A program made the position numbers and the translations under genes. The notes under the pieces are model-generated. The model did not search any database. It worked only from the letters and a program-made list of their open reading frames with translations, and was not told the origin of the DNA. A stretch of DNA of 7,807 bases from an uncultured Syntrophomonadaceae bacterium (GTDB taxonomy: Bacteria > Bacillota > Syntrophomonadia > Syntrophomonadales > Syntrophomonadaceae): positions 1-7,807 of the forward strand of contig CALXSZ010000172.1 of assembly GCA_944391275.1 (NCBI GenBank), written 5' to 3'. Numbering within the stretch: position 1 is the first letter of the stretch; each line of letters starts with the position of its first letter. Below are positions 5,361-7,807 of the stretch, one piece after another.

Positions 5361-6803
5361 CTATTTTCTCCTAGGCAAACAAGCCGCAAAAGATAAAAGC
5401 ACTGGATAAAATTCTAAACGGCCCAGCAACATCCCAAAGGATAAAATGAGTTTTCCCATATTGGAAAATTCTGCAAAACTTCCATAGGGTCCAATGAGCC
5501 CGCCAAATCCCATTCCGGTGTTGGACAAACAAGCAATGGCGCTTGTAACCGTCGTCACCAAGTCAAAATTTTCAAAGGAAAGTAATAAACAGAAAATCCC
5601 GGCGATAAAAAAATAGATATACCAGTAAACCAAGGTGTTTCGGATCACTTCTTTATCAATAATCGTTCCATTCAAGCGCACTTGTTCAAAGGATCGGGGA
5701 CGAAGCAGCCGTCTAATCTGGCCTACCGCCACTTTTGTTAAAATAATGACACGCGCTAACTTGATTCCGCCTCCTGTACTCCCCGCACAAGCGCCGCAAA
5801 ACATCAGCAAAAATAAGAGGCATTGACTGTACATCGGCCACAGCGTAAAATCCGCCGTCACATAAGCCGTAGTCGTGATAATCCCACTCACCTGGAAAAA
5901 CGCATGGCGCAAAGAAACCGGTAAATTCCCATAGAGATGATAAATATTTAACATAATACTAACGGTTGCAAATAAAATAATCCCCAAATACCACCATAGT
6001 TCCTCATTGCGTAAAACGGAATGAATTTTCTTCATGAGAATTAAATAATATAAATGAAAATTAATCCCGAACAAAATCATGAACACGCCGACAATCATTT
6101 CAATATAAGCGCTGTTAAACTGGGCGACATTTAAATTATAATTGCTGAACCCGCCTGTGCCAGCGGTCCCAAAAGCATGAACCAGCGCATCGTAGAGCGA
6201 TACTCCTCCAAGCTTTAGCAAAATCACTTCGATTCCCGTCAAGGCAACATAGATCAAATACAGCCAAATGGAGGTCTTGCGCATATGAGGAACGAGTTTC
6301 CCTGTCACAGGACCCGTGATTTCCGCCCGCATAATATGCATCGAATATTCTTCCGCCAGCGGCACGACAGCCATCATGAAGATCAGCACCCCCATCCCGC
6401 CAATCCACTGAGTCAGACTTCGCCAAAATAAAAGCCCTTTTCCCAATTCCTCCGGGCCATTCGGCAAGATGCTGGCGCCAGTCGTCGTTAAGCCGGATAC
6501 CGTTTCAAACAAAGCATCCGTATACGTCAAGGACCCTCCTACGGTAAACGGAATAGCGCCAATGATCGAGAGCAAAATCCAGGAAAGAGTTACGCTGGCA
6601 AAGCCCTCGCGCGCATAAAGCGCCGTGTTTTTCGGACGGATACGAAAGAAAAGAAGACTAACCAGAAGAGCGGTCACGCTGGCTACAAGAAAACCGTCTA
6701 TTTCTTCTCCGCAATAAAGGGCTATTCCCATGGGTAATAATAATAACACCGCCTCAATTCCGGCAACGCGCGCTAATATTTGAAAAATAATGGGATAGTT
6801 CAT
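5361..6803 (-). CDS. trkH: Trk-type potassium transporter, membrane subunit TrkH
   Basis: This is the pore-forming subunit of a Trk/Ktr/HKT-superfamily K+ uptake system in the cytoplasmic membrane, gated by TrkA. The 480 residues are of normal length and form four membrane-pore-membrane units with extra N-terminal helices (first at about 12-31 and 36-54). Pore loops visible in order are SGLTTTGAS (103-111, Gly109), GTAGTGGFS (212-220), SGIITTTAYVTADF (306-319) and CLSNTGMGFG (425-434, Gly430). In the third loop Ala313 stands where a filter glycine is expected (codon at 5865-5867, GCT). The conserved intramembrane segment GACAGSTGGGIK (337-348) and the cytoplasmic RPRSFEQVRLNG (368-379) are intact, as is GRLEFYPVL near the C-terminus. 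The ATG at 6803 has GAGG (complement of 6811-6814) 7 nt upstream. The gene lies 16 bp downstream of trkA, so the two are almost certainly co-transcribed. KtrB is less likely because the partner has two RCK units. Confidence 0.95.
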   Translation of the reverse strand: MNYPIIFQILARVAGIEAVLLLLPMGIALYCGEEIDGFLVASVTALLVSLLFFRIRPKNTALYAREGFASVTLSWILLSIIGAIPFTVGGSLTYTDALFETVSGLTTTGASILPNGPEELGKGLLFWRSLTQWIGGMGVLIFMMAVVPLAEEYSMHIMRAEITGPVTGKLVPHMRKTSIWLYLIYVALTGIEVILLKLGGVSLYDALVHAFGTAGTGGFSNYNLNVAQFNSAYIEMIVGVFMILFGINFHLYYLILMKKIHSVLRNEELWWYLGIILFATVSIMLNIYHLYGNLPVSLRHAFFQVSGIITTTAYVTADFTLWPMYSQCLLFLLMFCGACAGSTGGGIKLARVIILTKVAVGQIRRLLRPRSFEQVRLNGTIIDKEVIRNTLVYWYIYFFIAGIFCLLLSFENFDLVTTVTSAIACLSNTGMGFGGLIGPYGSFAEFSNMGKLILSFGMLLGRLEFYPVLLSFAACLPRRK

Positions 6804-6810
6804 GCATATA

Positions 6811-6814
6811 CCTC
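6811..6814 (-). promoter_or_regulatory. Ribosome binding site of trkH
   Basis: On the - strand GAGG lies in the 16-bp trkA-trkH gap, 7 nt before the trkH ATG at 6803. A nearer out-of-frame ATG (6807-6805) is only 3 nt from it and opens a short frame that soon closes, so it is not the start. Confidence 0.6.
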
Positions 6815-6819
6815 ATGTA

Positions 6820-7807
6820 TTATTCTTTTAAAATATCATCCAGCTCATGCATACCATGTTCCGATGTAATGACCACGATATGATCGCCCACTTTGATCTC
6901 ATCGTTCCCATCTGGTATAAAAGAAAATTTTCCTCTACTGATGGAAGCAACTAAAACTTCTTCTTTGATCGGTAAATCTTTCAAGGGGCGCCCAATACAT
7001 TTTGAATCCTTCAAGACCTGAAACCCCAACGCTTCGATCTGCCCATTTGAAAGATTATAAAGCGTTTTCATACTGCTCCCGGAAGCGTTTTGCATCGCGC
7101 GCACGTATTGCAAGATTTGCTCGGAACAAATATTTTTCGGTTGAATAAAACTATCCAACGGGGAACCTTCCATCATATCAATAATATGCTGCTCATTCAC
7201 CTTCACAACGACTTTAGCCACCCCAAGAAACGCCGCGTACATCCCCACAATGATATTTTCTTCGTCTGAGCCGGTTAAAGCAACAAAAGCATCCATTTCT
7301 TCCAGGCCCGCTTCCAACAGCACATCCGTTTGCGTACCGTCTCCATGAATTAATTCAACCTTGGGGATGAGCGTTTTAATTTCCTGACAGCGTTTTTCAT
7401 TCTCTTCAACAATCCGAACTTGAATACCCGTACTAAGCAACGATTGGGTCAAGTATGTCGCGATACGGCTTCCGCCAACAATCATGACGTTTTTTATCCT
7501 TTTCTTTAAAATACCAATACGATGGAAAAAGTGATACACATCCGTCGGCGTCCCGGTGATACTAATTCGATCCCCCGCCTGTAGAACATAATGTCCTTTG
7601 GGAATTTGAATATTCCCGGCCCGCTCAGCGGTACAAACTAAAACCCCTTTTCCGATTCTTTCCCGAAATTGGGACAATGGAAGACCTTCTAAGAGACTAT
7701 TGGCGCCTAAACGAAACTCTACTAATTCCACACGCCCATTAAAAAAATTGTCCACGCCCGCAGCGGCAGGCAAACGCAAAATACGGGAAATTTCCTCCGC
7801 AGCACCC
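6820..7807 (-). CDS. trkA: Trk potassium uptake regulatory subunit TrkA, 5'-truncated by the window edge
   Basis: TrkA is a peripheral cytoplasmic protein that forms a gating ring under TrkH and binds nucleotides (NADH/NAD+, ATP/ADP in studied homologues) to control K+ flux. The frame is open to the window edge, giving 328 visible residues. The family usually has about 450, so roughly the first Rossmann-type RCK_N domain (some 120 residues) is missing. What remains, in local numbering, is the first RCK_C domain (about 22-98), the second RCK_N domain (about 105-225, with VMIVGGSRIA at 107-116, acidic Glu134 at the end of strand 2, HGDGTQ and LTGSDEENI), and the second RCK_C domain (about 248-328). 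Two RCK units mark it as TrkA, not the shorter KtrA. A TTG at 7779 is internal, because TrkA-like residues (AAEEISRIL) precede it. The second nucleotide motif reads GGSRIA where GGGxIG is typical. The gene is followed after 16 bp by trkH. Confidence 0.95.
   Translation of the reverse strand, partial: GAAEEISRILRLPAAAGVDNFFNGRVELVEFRLGANSLLEGLPLSQFRERIGKGVLVCTAERAGNIQIPKGHYVLQAGDRISITGTPTDVYHFFHRIGILKKRIKNVMIVGGSRIATYLTQSLLSTGIQVRIVEENEKRCQEIKTLIPKVELIHGDGTQTDVLLEAGLEEMDAFVALTGSDEENIIVGMYAAFLGVAKVVVKVNEQHIIDMMEGSPLDSFIQPKNICSEQILQYVRAMQNASGSSMKTLYNLSNGQIEALGFQVLKDSKCIGRPLKDLPIKEEVLVASISRGKFSFIPDGNDEIKVGDHIVVITSEHGMHELDDILKE

Noticed and set aside
6136..6426. A 96-codon - strand frame within trkH
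   Set aside because: It overlaps the trkH pore-loop region in another frame and has no recognisable domain, so it is a shadow of trkH.
7777..7779. TTG as a start for trkA
   Set aside because: TrkA-like sequence continues upstream in frame to the window edge, so this codon is internal and the gene is simply cut by the window.

Overview
The window holds two convergent gene clusters and looks like ordinary bacterial chromosome. Positions 1 to 5255 on the + strand are the distal part of a histidine biosynthesis operon, in the order hisD (5' end cut off), hisC, hisB, hisH, hisA, hisF, hisIE. Positions 7807 to 5361 on the - strand carry trkA (5' end cut off) followed by trkH, a two-gene Trk-type potassium uptake system. 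The two sets meet tail to tail across about 105 bp that contain a strong hairpin terminator for the his operon.

Organism: the sequence fits a member of the Bacillota (Firmicutes), perhaps Clostridia or Negativicutes. The reasons are strong AAGGAGG-like ribosome binding sites, tightly overlapping genes, a monofunctional HisB of about 195 residues (not the HisNB fusion of enterics), a fused HisIE, a moderate G+C content (my impression is in the 40s percent) and a two-RCK TrkA paired with TrkH. This placement is inference and I cannot name a genus.

The his genes encode every step after the HisG reaction except histidinol-phosphate phosphatase. HisIE makes ProFAR from PR-ATP, HisA isomerises it to PRFAR, HisH and HisF together convert PRFAR to imidazole glycerol phosphate plus AICAR, HisB dehydrates that, HisC transaminates it, and HisD oxidises histidinol to histidine. 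hisG (and hisZ if present) probably lie upstream of the window, and the phosphatase is not here. Four of the six gene junctions are stop/start overlaps (ATGA or TGATG), and the other two have gaps of 12 and 5 bp. The operon's promoter and any leader or T-box control lie outside the window.

The Trk pair consists of TrkA, the cytoplasmic nucleotide-binding gating subunit, and TrkH, the membrane pore. Both look intact where visible. The best anomaly is an alanine in place of the expected selectivity-filter glycine in the third pore loop of TrkH. Smaller points are an A8 run exactly at the HisI/HisE domain linker, a one-sided terminator that leaves the trk transcript without an obvious stop, a proline just after the HisH nucleophile, and a weakened glycine motif in the second TrkA nucleotide site. 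I see no mobile element, CRISPR array, RNA gene or evidence of a novel multi-gene system.
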